A stretch of DNA of 64,000 nt, from contig JBBQWN010000003.1 in assembly GCA_038210595.1 (NCBI GenBank), positions 69,643 through 133,642 of the forward strand, given 5' to 3'. Shown here one piece after another: positions 25,504-34,279 of the stretch (the first letter of the stretch is position 1; each line of letters starts with the position of its first letter). Both the position numbers and the translations under genes were made by a program. A model generated the notes under the pieces. It had not been told where the DNA came from. It searched no databases and saw only the letters and a program-made list of their open reading frames with translations. The stretch comes from Glacieibacterium sp038210595. GTDB lineage: Bacteria; Pseudomonadota; Alphaproteobacteria; Sphingomonadales; Sphingomonadaceae.

Positions 25504-26587
25504 TCTTCTCGTGACCGGCGGCGCCGGGTTCATCGGTGCCAATTTTGTGCATTACTGGCGCGCTCACCGGCCGGCCGACACGATCGTCGTGCTCGACGCG
25601 CTGACCTATGCCGGCAACCGCGCCAACCTTGCCGGGGCAAACAGCGTCGCGTTCGTGGAAGCCGATATCCGCGACAGCACGAAGGTCGAAAGCCTCCTGC
25701 GCGACCACGCCATCGACACGCTGGTGCATTTTGCGGCCGAAAGCCACGTCGACCGCTCGATCCACGGGCCCGATGCCTTCATCGAGACCAATATCCTGGG
25801 CACGCACAGCCTGCTCAAGGTTGCGCGCGCCGTCTGGCTGGCGGGTAGCGGTATGGCGCACCGGTTCCACCATGTCTCGACCGACGAGGTCTACGGCAGC
25901 CTGGGCCCGACCGACCCGGCGTTCAGCGAGACGACGCCCTATGCCCCGAACTCGCCCTATTCGGCCTCGAAGGCGGCGTCGGACCATCTCGTACGGGCCT
26001 ATCATCATACTTACGGCCTGCAGGTCACGACCTCGAACTGCTCGAACAATTACGGTCCCTATCAATTCCCCGAGAAGCTGATCCCGCTGTTCCTGATCAA
26101 TGCCCTGCATGGGCGGCCGCTGCCGATCTATGGCGATGGCCTGCAGGTGCGCGACTGGCTGCACGTGGAGGATCATTGCCGCGGCATTGCCGCCGTGCTC
26201 GAGCGTGGCCGGATCGGTGAGACGTATAACATCGGCGGCGGTGCCGAACTGCCCAATATCGCGGTGATCGACACGCTGTGCGCCGCCGTCGATGCGGCCT
26301 TCGCTGCCGACCCGGCGCTGGCGCGGCGCTTTCCCGATGCCCCAGCGGCAAGGGGCATCGCGACGGCTACGCTGAAGACCACGGTCACCGACCGGCCGGG
26401 TCACGATCGGCGCTACGCGATCGACGAAACCCGGGCACGCGACGAGCTCGGCTATGCACCCGCGCGTGATTTTCCGAAGGGATTCGCTGCAACTTTACGC
26501 TGGTATCTCGACAATGAACCCTGGTGGCGGAGTGTTCTCGACGGCAGCTACCGCGAATGGGTCGCCACCAACTACGCGGCGCGCTAA
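25496..26587 (+). CDS. rfbB: dTDP-glucose 4,6-dehydratase
   Basis: Makes dTDP-4-keto-6-deoxyglucose from dTDP-glucose with bound NAD. A 363-residue extended SDR with TGGAGFIGANF near the N terminus, HFAAESHVDRSI, STDEVYGSLG and the catalytic YSASKAASDHL. A late NNYGPYQFPEKLIP is diagnostic. It starts at GTG, eight bases inside rfbD. It closes the rhamnose cassette; nhaA follows 23 bases later and is probably a separate function. Confidence 0.97.
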   Translation: MANLLVTGGAGFIGANFVHYWRAHRPADTIVVLDALTYAGNRANLAGANSVAFVEADIRDSTKVESLLRDHAIDTLVHFAAESHVDRSIHGPDAFIETNILGTHSLLKVARAVWLAGSGMAHRFHHVSTDEVYGSLGPTDPAFSETTPYAPNSPYSASKAASDHLVRAYHHTYGLQVTTSNCSNNYGPYQFPEKLIPLFLINALHGRPLPIYGDGLQVRDWLHVEDHCRGIAAVLERGRIGETYNIGGGAELPNIAVIDTLCAAVDAAFAADPALARRFPDAPAARGIATATLKTTVTDRPGHDRRYAIDETRARDELGYAPARDFPKGFAATLRWYLDNEPWWRSVLDGSYREWVATNYAAR

Positions 26588-26610
26588 TCCTGTCGCACGG
26601 GGGAGACAGG

Positions 26611-27807
26611 ATGCACCGACACATCAGCCTATTCGGCCTGTTCCGCCGCCATCCGGGCACGGCGATCCGTCGCCTGCTGCGCAACGAAGCCGCCGGCGGC
26701 TATCTCCTCATGCTCGCCGCGGCGTTGGCGTTGATCGCGGCAAACACTGGTGCGTCAACGGCCTATAAGGCGCTCCTGGGCATCCCGTTCGCCGGCCACT
26801 CGCTGCTCCACTGGATCAACGACGGCTTGATGGCGGTGTTCTTCCTGTTCGTCGGACTGGAGATCAAGCGCGAGATGCTGGACGGCGAGTTGTCAAACTG
26901 GCCGCGGCGTATCCTGCCAGGTGCTGCGGCAGTCGCCGGCATGGTTGTGCCCGCGCTGATCTATCTTGCGGTCAACCGCGATGCGCCGGAAAATCTACGC
27001 GGGTGGGCGATTCCTGCCGCCACCGACATCGCCTTCGCGCTTGGCATCCTGGCGCTGCTTGGCAAGCGCGTGCCGGCGTCGTTGAAACTACTCGTCACCG
27101 CGATCGCGATCATCGACGACCTCGGCGCAATCATGGTGATCGCGGTCGCCTACACCGAAAGCATCCGCTGGACGGCACTGGCGGCCGCGGCGGTTGGCCT
27201 GGTGCTGCTGATGCTGCTCAACCGGGCGCGGATCCGGCCGCTTTGGCCGTATCTGTCGATTGGCGCGCTGGTCTGGTTCGCGGTGCTGCAATCTGGCGTC
27301 CACGCGACGCTGGCCGGCGTTGCGGTGGCATTCACCCTGCCCCTGGTCGTCACCAAGGGCACGCCGGAGGACAATAGTTCGCCGCTGCTGCGCCTCGAAC
27401 ATGGCCTGTCGCCATGGTCGGCCTTTTTCATCGTGCCGGTGTTCGGCTTTGCCAACGCCGGCATCGACCTGCGTGGCCTGACGCTCGACCAGGCGCTGGC
27501 GCCGCTGCCGCTCGGAGTCGCGCTCGGGCTGCTCCTCGGCAAGCAGCTTGGCATATTCGGAACGATCTGGGCGATGATCCGCTTCAAGATCGTTGACCGG
27601 CCCGCGGGCGCGACGTGGCGACAGATCTACGGCGTCACATTGCTGTGCGGCATTGGCTTCACCATGAGCCTGTTCATTGCCGGGCTGGCCTTTGGTGCGG
27701 GCGCGTCAGGGGATGCGGCCAAGCTCGGCATTATCGCCGGTTCGGTGCTGGCGGCGATCGCCGGCTGGCTGGTGCTCGCGGGAAGTCGCCAGGAAGCGCT
27801 GGCATGA
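26611..27807 (+). CDS. nhaA: Na+/H+ antiporter NhaA
   Basis: Inner-membrane sodium/proton exchanger for pH and salt balance. The ATG at 26611 follows GGGAGACAGG and gives 398 residues with about 12 helices. Family landmarks are FLFVGLEIKREMLDGEL, PAATDIAFALGILALLG with the cation-binding Asp pair region, and AIAIIDDLGAIMVIA (paired Asp as in E. coli Asp163/Asp164). GIGFTMSLFIAGLAF is near the end. It overlaps the DUF1345 gene by four bases (ATGA). Confidence 0.95.
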   Translation: MHRHISLFGLFRRHPGTAIRRLLRNEAAGGYLLMLAAALALIAANTGASTAYKALLGIPFAGHSLLHWINDGLMAVFFLFVGLEIKREMLDGELSNWPRRILPGAAAVAGMVVPALIYLAVNRDAPENLRGWAIPAATDIAFALGILALLGKRVPASLKLLVTAIAIIDDLGAIMVIAVAYTESIRWTALAAAAVGLVLLMLLNRARIRPLWPYLSIGALVWFAVLQSGVHATLAGVAVAFTLPLVVTKGTPEDNSSPLLRLEHGLSPWSAFFIVPVFGFANAGIDLRGLTLDQALAPLPLGVALGLLLGKQLGIFGTIWAMIRFKIVDRPAGATWRQIYGVTLLCGIGFTMSLFIAGLAFGAGASGDAAKLGIIAGSVLAAIAGWLVLAGSRQEALA

Positions 27808-28430
27808 ACCTGATCCGGCGCTATGCCCGCTTCGCACTGTTCTTTGCCGTGTCGATCGTTGCCACGGGCGTTGCGCTGCTCTGGATGGCGCCGATTCCGG
27901 CGACACTCGTCGGATTTGATATCGGTGCGATCGTGTTCATGGTGGCGGTGGCATGGTCGCTCAGCGACGACGAGGCCGAGGAAATGCGCCAGCGTGCCGC
28001 CGAGAACGAACCTGACCAGGGTATTTTAGTGATCATCGGATTGTTCATTGCCGGCGCGGTGGCCGGTGCCGTCGGCTATGAAACGATGAGCATGAAGGGC
28101 CCCGAGGTGGCGCTCAGCATCGTCACTTTGGTGCTTAGCTGGGTGTTCGCCAACCTGCTGTTTGCGCTGCATTATGCCCACAGCTGGTATCTCGGCGACG
28201 GGCGCGGCAAGGATCGACAGGGAATCGATTTTCCGGGCAAGCAACAGCCACGCTATTGGGATTTCGTGTATTTCTCGTTCGTGCTCGGCATGACCTTCCA
28301 GGTCTCCGACGTCGCCATTACCGCGACCGGCATCCGCAAGGTGGCGCTGGTGCAGAGCCTGGTGTCGTTCTGGTTCAACCTCGGTGTCCTCGCACTGACC
28401 GTCAGCGTCGTCGGCAACCTGCTGCACTAG
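27804..28430 (+). CDS. DUF1345 family membrane protein
   Basis: A 208-residue protein with about five membrane segments (starting at residues ~11, 34, 75, 108 and 185). A conserved ALHYAHSWYLGDG and YWDFVYFSFVLGMTFQVSDV are hallmarks of DUF1345. Function is unknown. Its start lies inside the nhaA stop codon region, so the two are made together and a role in ion or envelope homeostasis is possible. It is convergent with tlyA. Confidence 0.88.
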   Translation: MNLIRRYARFALFFAVSIVATGVALLWMAPIPATLVGFDIGAIVFMVAVAWSLSDDEAEEMRQRAAENEPDQGILVIIGLFIAGAVAGAVGYETMSMKGPEVALSIVTLVLSWVFANLLFALHYAHSWYLGDGRGKDRQGIDFPGKQQPRYWDFVYFSFVLGMTFQVSDVAITATGIRKVALVQSLVSFWFNLGVLALTVSVVGNLLH

Positions 28431-28454
28431 CCGCGCCCAAGCCTGATGGCGTCC

Positions 28455-29183
28455 TCAACGATTGCCCGCGATCAAAAATTCGATGTTGCCCTCGGGTCCG
28501 GTGATCGGACTCGGCGTGACCCCTGCGACGGTCCAGCCCCTGCCTTCCACCCACGCGCGAACTTCGGCACAAACCCGGGCGTGGATTTCAGGGTCGCGGA
28601 CCACGCCACCCTTGCCCACCTCGCCGCGTCCAGCCTCGAATTGCGGCTTGATCAGCGCGAGGAGGCGCGCCGCAGGTTTGGCGAAGGTCAGCGGCGTTTC
28701 CAACACCTTGGCGAGCCCAATGAAACTGGCGTCGCAGACGATCAGGTCGACCGGTTCGGGAATGTCCAGCGCGGTCAGGTGGCGCGCGTTGGTCTGTTCG
28801 AGCACCACGACGCGCGCATCTTCGCGCAGCTTCCACGCCAGCTGGTTGGTGCCGGAGTCGACCGCATAGACCCGCGCCGCACCGCGAGTCAGCAGCACGT
28901 CGGTGAACCCGCCCGTCGATGATCCGACGTCGAGGGCGGTAATGCCCGCCACGTCCCAGCCAAGATAATCGAGCCCATGCGCCAGCTTGACGCCGCCGCG
29001 CGACACCCACGGGTGGTCGCGGCCCTTGACGGTCAGTTCGGTGCCGTCGGGCAGCACCTGCCCCGCCTTCTCGATCTTGCGGTCGCCGGCAAACACCAGG
29101 CCCGCGAGGATCAGCGCCTGCGCCCGCGTCCGACTCTCGGCAAGCCCGAGTTCGACGAGCCGCTGGTCGGCGCGGAGCTTCAG
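28455..29183 (-). CDS. tlyA: TlyA family rRNA methyltransferase / hemolysin-like protein
   Basis: A 242-residue protein with an N-terminal S4 RNA-binding domain (RADQRLVELGLAESRTRAQ) and a FtsJ-like methyltransferase domain with SAM motif LDVGSSTGGFTDVLL. Characterised TlyA proteins methylate 16S and 23S rRNA ribose. A start at GTG 29096 would delete the S4 domain. The full frame begins at CTG 29183, which overlaps the dxs stop (CTGA) and follows GAGGG at nine bases; no ATG, GTG or TTG lies in frame between. I therefore propose a CTG start, by inference. The methyltransferase motifs look intact. Confidence 0.87.
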   Translation of the reverse strand: MKLRADQRLVELGLAESRTRAQALILAGLVFAGDRKIEKAGQVLPDGTELTVKGRDHPWVSRGGVKLAHGLDYLGWDVAGITALDVGSSTGGFTDVLLTRGAARVYAVDSGTNQLAWKLREDARVVVLEQTNARHLTALDIPEPVDLIVCDASFIGLAKVLETPLTFAKPAARLLALIKPQFEAGRGEVGKGGVVRDPEIHARVCAEVRAWVEGRGWTVAGVTPSPITGPEGNIEFLIAGNR

Positions 29184-31114
29184 GCCCGCGCGCCCTCGAC
29201 AACGCCGACGCTGTTGTGCCGCAGCGCCTCGAGCACCGTCGCGACAATGGCCGGCGCGTCGAGGCCAGCCGTCACATACTGTGCGCCCGGCGCATCATGC
29301 TCGGCAAAGATGTCCGGCAGGCGCATGGTGCGGACTTTGAGCCCGTTGTCGGTCAAGCCCTCATCGCTGAGCCAGGTCAGGACGTGGGCGCCGAAGCCGC
29401 CGATGGCGCCCTCCTCGATGGTGATCAGCACGTCGTGGCTGATTGCCAGCTTGCGGATCATATCGTGGTCGAGCGGCTTGGCGAAGCGCAGGTCGGCGAC
29501 GGTGGTCGATAGCCCGCGGCCTTCAAGGTCGTCGGCGGCAGCAAGCGATTCGGTCAGGCGGGTGCCGAGCGACAGGATCGCCACGGTCTTGCCCTCGCGA
29601 ACGATCCGCCCCTTGCCGATCTCGAGCCGGATCGGCGTTTCGGGGAGCGCCACGCCGGTGCCCTCGCCGCGCGGGTAGCGCACCGCGCTGGGGCCGTCGT
29701 CGTACATCGCGCAGGTGTGGACCATGTGGACCAGCTCGGCCTCGTCGGCCGCGGCCATCACCACCATGTTCGGCAGGGTCGCGAGGTAGGTCACGTCGAA
29801 CGAGCCGGCATGCGTCGCACCGTCGGCCCCGACCAGTCCGGCGCGGTCGATGGCGAAACGCACGGGCAGGTTCTGGATGGCCACGTCATGCACGACCTGG
29901 TCGTAGGCGCGCTGCAGGAAGGTTGAATAGATCGTCGCGAACGGCCGCATGCCCTGTGCGGCCAAACCGGCTGCAAACGTGACGGCGTGCTGCTCGGCGA
30001 TGCCGACGTCGAACAGGCGGTCGGGAAACTCCGCCTCGAACTTGTCGAGGCCGGTGCCCGACGGCATCGCGGCAGTGATTGCGACAATGGTCGGGTCGCG
30101 ACGCGCCTCGTCGATCAGCGCCTTGGCGAAGACGTTGGTATAGCTCGGCGGGCCGGCCTTGCCCTTGACCTGGCCGCCGGTGACAACGTCGAACTTCTGC
30201 ACCGCGTGATACTTATCCGGCGCGTTCTCGGCGTGGGTATAGCCGTGGCCCTTCTTGGTCACGACGTGGACGAGGATCGGACCTTCGGCGGCGTCGCGGA
30301 CATTCTCGAGCACAGGGATCAGATGATCGAGATTATGGCCGTCGATCGGGCCGACGTAGTAAAGCCCGAGCTCCTCGAACAAGGTGCCGCCGGTGGCGAG
30401 GGTGCGGAAATACTCGTCGGCGCGCTTGGCGGTGCGCTGCATGTTGGGGCCGAAGGTGCGCTTGGCCAGCTGCTTGACGGCGTCGCGCAGCTCGAGGAAC
30501 GGCCGCGACGAATAGATGCGCGCCAGATAGGCCGACAGCGCGCCGACCGGCGGCGCGATCGACATGTCGTTGTCGTTGAGGATGACGACCAGCCGGTTGC
30601 CCGCGGCCTGGGCGTTGTTCATCGCCTCATAGGCCATGCCCGCCGACATTGCGCCGTCGCCGATCACCGCGATCGCCTTGCCGGGCTGGTTCTTCAACTT
30701 GTTGGCGACCGCGAAGCCCAGCGCCGCCGAGATCGAGGTCGAGCTGTGCGCCGCGCCGAACGGATCATATTCGCTCTCGCTGCGCCGCGTGAAGCCGCTC
30801 AGGCCGCCGCCCTGGCGCAGGGTGCGAATCCGGTCGCGCCGCCCGGTCAGGATCTTGTGCGGATAGGCCTGGTGGCCGACGTCCCAGATCAGCCGGTCGT
30901 CGGGCGTATCGAAGACATGGTGGAGCGCCACGGTCAGCTCGACGACACCGAGGCCGGCACCGAGATGCCCGCCGGTGACACTGACCGCATCGATCAGTTC
31001 GGCACGCAGTTCATCCGCGAGTTGCCTGAGTTGGGGTCCATCGAGATGCCGCAAATCGGCTGGGAACTTGACCGTATCGAGCAGCGGCGTCTTTGGGCGT
31101 TCGGTCACTGGCAA
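29180..31114 (-). CDS. dxs: 1-deoxy-D-xylulose-5-phosphate synthase
   Basis: First step of the MEP isoprenoid pathway: pyruvate and glyceraldehyde 3-phosphate, with thiamine diphosphate. The 644 residues match the family. Seen are HHVFDTPDDRLIWDVGHQAYPHK in outline (GHQ), the thiamine motif region GDGAMSAGMAYEAMNNA, and the C-terminal transketolase part with VGIAEQHAVTFAAGLA and the catalytic-region RFAIDRAGLVGADGATHAG. The gene sits 80 bases from zur on the same strand. Isoprenoids here would feed undecaprenyl and carotenoid synthesis. Confidence 0.97.
   Translation of the reverse strand: MPVTERPKTPLLDTVKFPADLRHLDGPQLRQLADELRAELIDAVSVTGGHLGAGLGVVELTVALHHVFDTPDDRLIWDVGHQAYPHKILTGRRDRIRTLRQGGGLSGFTRRSESEYDPFGAAHSSTSISAALGFAVANKLKNQPGKAIAVIGDGAMSAGMAYEAMNNAQAAGNRLVVILNDNDMSIAPPVGALSAYLARIYSSRPFLELRDAVKQLAKRTFGPNMQRTAKRADEYFRTLATGGTLFEELGLYYVGPIDGHNLDHLIPVLENVRDAAEGPILVHVVTKKGHGYTHAENAPDKYHAVQKFDVVTGGQVKGKAGPPSYTNVFAKALIDEARRDPTIVAITAAMPSGTGLDKFEAEFPDRLFDVGIAEQHAVTFAAGLAAQGMRPFATIYSTFLQRAYDQVVHDVAIQNLPVRFAIDRAGLVGADGATHAGSFDVTYLATLPNMVVMAAADEAELVHMVHTCAMYDDGPSAVRYPRGEGTGVALPETPIRLEIGKGRIVREGKTVAILSLGTRLTESLAAADDLEGRGLSTTVADLRFAKPLDHDMIRKLAISHDVLITIEEGAIGGFGAHVLTWLSDEGLTDNGLKVRTMRLPDIFAEHDAPGAQYVTAGLDAPAIVATVLEALRHNSVGVVEGARA
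29193..29197 (-). promoter_or_regulatory. Ribosome binding site supporting a CTG start for tlyA
   Basis: GAGGG on the minus strand, nine bases before the CTG at 29183-29181. It lies in the last codons of dxs and fits translational coupling of the two genes. Confidence 0.5.
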
Positions 31115-31195
31115 ACCATTTCTCGCGTCGTTGCCGGAGAATTAGCGACCGCGGACGGGCTTGTCGATTGCGGAACGTGACGCTTTGGTCGCAGC

Positions 31196-31657
31196 TTAGT
31201 TACAATCGACGCAGCGCCCCTGCACCTCGAGCACCGGGCGGATGGGCCGGAAGCCGGTGGCGGCCGCGGCGGCACGCACGCTTTTCGCCACACCGTCGTC
31301 ATCGATGTGGGTGGTCTTGCCGCAAGCGTCGCAGACTAGAAAAATACAGTCGTGCAGGCAGGCTGGATGGGCGTTGGCGACATAGGCGTTGCTGCTTTCG
31401 ATCCGCATCGCGACGTTGCTGGCGACGAACAGGTCGAGGATGCGGTACACGCTGTTCGCCGCGATCCGCCGCCCGGTCGCCTTGGACACCGCCTCGGTCA
31501 CGTCATAGGCGCTGGCCGGGCGATCGAAGGCGCTCAGCGCGCCGAACACCTGGGCGCGCAGGTCCGTCCACTGCTCGCCCGCGCCGAGCACCGCGTCGCG
31601 CGCGGCGGCGGCGAGGCCGGGGCCCGCGGGCAGCGTGTGATGATGAAGCGTCGCCAT
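31196..31657 (-). CDS. zur: Fur family regulator, probably Zur (zinc uptake regulator)
   Basis: A 153-residue winged-helix repressor. The DNA-binding half has SAYDVTEAVSKATGRRIAANSVYRIL in outline, close to other Zur proteins. The C-terminal half holds the metal sites: a HDCIFLVCDACGK segment and the final CVDC pair, which together make the structural zinc site. The neighbouring merC gene is a common Zur partner in alphaproteobacteria, which favours Zur over Fur or PerR. It lies downstream of merC on the same strand with a 38-base gap, so the pair is likely cotranscribed. Confidence 0.85.
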   Translation of the reverse strand: MATLHHHTLPAGPGLAAAARDAVLGAGEQWTDLRAQVFGALSAFDRPASAYDVTEAVSKATGRRIAANSVYRILDLFVASNVAMRIESSNAYVANAHPACLHDCIFLVCDACGKTTHIDDDGVAKSVRAAAAATGFRPIRPVLEVQGRCVDCN

Positions 31658-31695
31658 GCCAGGCGACTATGGGAGCCGCGACCGACCCCCGCAAG

Positions 31696-32061
31696 TCAGT
31701 GGCGCGACCAGCGCAGGTTGAGCAGATGCGCCATCGCCAGCATCAGCACGCCCGCCACCGACGCGCCGATCTCCAGTACGCTGCCGTGCAGCAAGAACAG
31801 CGAACCGGCCATCAGCGCGAGGCCGCTTGCACCGAGCACGGCGACCAGCACGCGATGATGCAGGCGAAAGCCCCGGAACAGGGCAAACAGCGCCAGCGGC
31901 AGCGCGATCGCCAGGCCGACCGCGTGCACCCCATGGTTCCACAGGCCGCCGGTCGCCGACAGCCCGGCGAGCAGCACGCTGCCGGCAAGGCAGTGGATCA
32001 CGCACAGGCCCGACAGGCCCATCGCGGACCGGTCGAGCCAACCAGGATCGGAAGATGCCAT
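31696..32061 (-). CDS. MerC domain membrane protein
   Basis: A 121-residue protein with four membrane segments. I use ATG 32061; the frame also has TTG at 32067. The signature is GLSGLCVIHCLAGSVLL, with two Cys near residues 20 and 24, the thiol pair seen in MerC mercury transporters. In zinc-regulated clusters of alphaproteobacteria the likely role is metal, perhaps zinc, handling rather than mercury, but this is inference. The upstream region holds a palindrome-like site at 32068-32086, only seven bases from the ATG, so the transcript may be nearly leaderless. Confidence 0.83.
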   Translation of the reverse strand: MASSDPGWLDRSAMGLSGLCVIHCLAGSVLLAGLSATGGLWNHGVHAVGLAIALPLALFALFRGFRLHHRVLVAVLGASGLALMAGSLFLLHGSVLEIGASVAGVLMLAMAHLLNLRWSRH

Positions 32062-32067
32062 TGCCAA

Positions 32068-32086
32068 AATGATATAGTGTTACATT
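32068..32086. promoter_or_regulatory. Possible Zur/Fur-type operator upstream of merC-zur
   Basis: AATGATATAGTGTTACATT is an AT-rich imperfect inverted repeat: AATG and CATT are exact ends, with the inner bases partly matching. It stands out in a GC-rich background and sits before merC. The match to known Zur boxes is only partial. Confidence 0.35.
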
Positions 32087-32164
32087 GCTGACGACAAGCC
32101 CCGGCAGCCGAACCTTGCAGTGAAATGAATTCAGCCGCAGTTTCACACCATCAGGGAGGGCAGC

Positions 32165-32584
<420 letters not shown>

Positions 32585-32638
32585 GCCCGCGACGCTGCGC
32601 CGCTTCACGCGGTCGTCCGGCTCCGGCATAGGGCGCGC

Positions 32639-33646
32639 ATGCCGACCATCGCCCTGAGCCGCGTCGAAGCGCCCGCCCTCGCCCGTCCGCGCGCCGTCGC
32701 GACCTGGCTGTTCGCGGTGGCGGCGATTGTCTTCCTGATGATCGTCGTCGGCGGCATCACCCGGCTGACCGAGTCGGGCCTGTCGATCGTGCGCTGGGAT
32801 CCCGTCGGCGGGATCGTCCCGCCGCTGTCGGACGCCGACTGGGCGGCGGAATACGCCGCCTACCGGACCAGCCCCCAGGGCCTGCTGATCAACGCCGACA
32901 TGGGGATCGCTGCCTTCAAGGGCATCTTCTTCTGGGAATATCTGCACCGCGTCATCGCGCGGGTGTTTGTGGCCGCGCTGATCCTGCCGATGGCGTTCTT
33001 CGCGGCGACCCGCGCGATTCCGCGCGGCTTCGGCCGGCCGCTGCTGGTCATCCTGGCGCTCGGCGCGCTGCAGCCGGTGGTCGGCTGGTGGATGGTCGCG
33101 TCCGGGCTGGTCGACCGGCCGGCGGTGGCGCACGAGCGGCTGGCTGTACACCTTGTGCTTGCCTTCTCGATCATGGCAGTTTCCCTATGGACCGCGTTCG
33201 ACCTTCTGGAAGGCCGGCGCGAGCGGCTGGCGCGCTGGACGGTGCCATTGCTGGCACTCCTGTCGGTGCAAATCGTCTGGGGGGCGTTTACCGCCGGCCT
33301 GCGGGCCGGCCACGCGTCGGATACCTGGCCGTTGATGCTTGGGTCGCTGGTGCCGCCGCTCGCCAGCCTGATCGACGATCCGGTCAGCGTGCAATGGGTC
33401 CACCGCAGCCTCGCCTGGGTGGTCGCGGTGTCGGTGCTGGCCGTGGCGTTGCGGGAGCGCGCGGCCGGGCCACGCGCCGGGCTGCTCGCCGCGCTCGTCG
33501 GGTTGCAGTTTCTGCTCGGCGTGCTGACCATCATCTCCGGCGTGGCGCTGCCGCTCGCCGTCGCGCATCAGGCGGGCGCGGCGCTGCTGCTGGCGGCGAC
33601 CCTATGGCTGGCGCACCGACCGCTGACCGCTCACCCGATCATCTAG
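32639..33646 (+). CDS. ctaA: Heme A synthase (COX15/CtaA)
   Basis: Converts heme O to heme A for cytochrome c oxidase. The 335 residues hold about eight membrane helices in two four-helix halves. Each half carries heme-ligand histidines: FFWEYLHRVIARV and the later VQWVHRSLAWVVAV, with VAHERLAVHL and AVAHQAGAALL as partners. The N-terminal IVVGGITRLTESGLSIVRW is diagnostic. The start is ATG 32639. A terminal oxidase of aa3 type is implied for this organism. Confidence 0.95.
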   Translation: MPTIALSRVEAPALARPRAVATWLFAVAAIVFLMIVVGGITRLTESGLSIVRWDPVGGIVPPLSDADWAAEYAAYRTSPQGLLINADMGIAAFKGIFFWEYLHRVIARVFVAALILPMAFFAATRAIPRGFGRPLLVILALGALQPVVGWWMVASGLVDRPAVAHERLAVHLVLAFSIMAVSLWTAFDLLEGRRERLARWTVPLLALLSVQIVWGAFTAGLRAGHASDTWPLMLGSLVPPLASLIDDPVSVQWVHRSLAWVVAVSVLAVALRERAAGPRAGLLAALVGLQFLLGVLTIISGVALPLAVAHQAGAALLLAATLWLAHRPLTAHPII

Positions 33647-33684
33647 CGGTAACATAATACCCTCGGCCAAATCCGCCAAAATCC

Positions 33685-33713
33685 TTGCGTTGCGGGGTGA
33701 TTTCGGCGATAGG
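33685..33713 (+). promoter_or_regulatory. Candidate promoter of rplM-rpsI
   Basis: TTGCGT (33685-33690) and GATAGG (33708-33713) are 17 bases apart, 54 bases before the rplM ATG. The boxes are only partly consensus. Confidence 0.4.
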
Positions 33714-33722
33714 GCCGCTCTC

Positions 33723-33747
33723 CGGTCGGCGCGAAGCCGGCCGTTTT
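33723..33747 (+). terminator. Hairpin with U-run in the rplM leader (candidate attenuator)
   Basis: CGGTCGGC (33723-33730) pairs with GCCGGCCG (33736-33743), with one G-U pair and a GCGAA loop, followed at once by TTTT (33744-33747). It lies between the candidate promoter and the rplM start, where an intrinsic terminator would act as an attenuator. In E. coli the L13 protein controls its own operon through the leader; this structure is a candidate for similar control. Confidence 0.45.
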
Positions 33748-33766
33748 GCATTTCAAGAGGGCTTTC

Positions 33767-34279
33767 ATGCCGACGAACCTTACCAAGATCACGGCGGCTG
33801 CGAAGCCGGCCGAGGTCGTCAAGCAGTGGCTGCTGATCGATGCCGAAGGCCTCGTCGTCGGCCGCCTCGCCTCGATCATCGCCGACCGCCTGCGCGGCAA
33901 GCACAAGCCCAGCTTCACCCCCCACGTCGATTGCGGTGACAACATCATCGTCATCAACGCCGAGAAGGTGAAGTTCACCGGCCGCAAGGCGGGGCAGAAG
34001 ATCTATTACCGCCACACCGGCCACCCGGGCGGCATCAAGGAAGTCACCGCGGCGAAGCTGCTCGAGGGCCGCTTTCCGGAGCGGGTCATCGAGAAGGCCG
34101 TCGAGCGCATGGTCCCGCGCGGCCCGCTCGGCCGTCAGCAGATGCGCAACCTGCGCGTCTTCGCCGGCACCGAGCATCCGCACGCGGCGCAGGACCCGAT
34201 CGTCCTCGACATCGCGGCGATGAACCCCAAGAACTCGGCCGTGCGCGTCAGCCCGGCCGCCGATCAGGCGAGTGCATAA
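33767..34279 (+). CDS. rplM: 50S ribosomal protein L13
   Basis: Large-subunit protein, 170 residues. The ATG at 33767 follows AAGAGGGC. Typical L13 sequence runs WLLIDAEGLVVGRLAS, VNAEKVKFTG-like stretch, HTGHPGGIKEVTA, and ERMVPRGPLGRQQMRNLRVF. A C-terminal tail past the core (SAVRVSPAADQASA) is longer than in E. coli. The stop shares a base with the rpsI start (TAATG), so the two are coupled, as in most bacteria. Control may act through the leader hairpin. Confidence 0.98.
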   Translation: MPTNLTKITAAAKPAEVVKQWLLIDAEGLVVGRLASIIADRLRGKHKPSFTPHVDCGDNIIVINAEKVKFTGRKAGQKIYYRHTGHPGGIKEVTAAKLLEGRFPERVIEKAVERMVPRGPLGRQQMRNLRVFAGTEHPHAAQDPIVLDIAAMNPKNSAVRVSPAADQASA

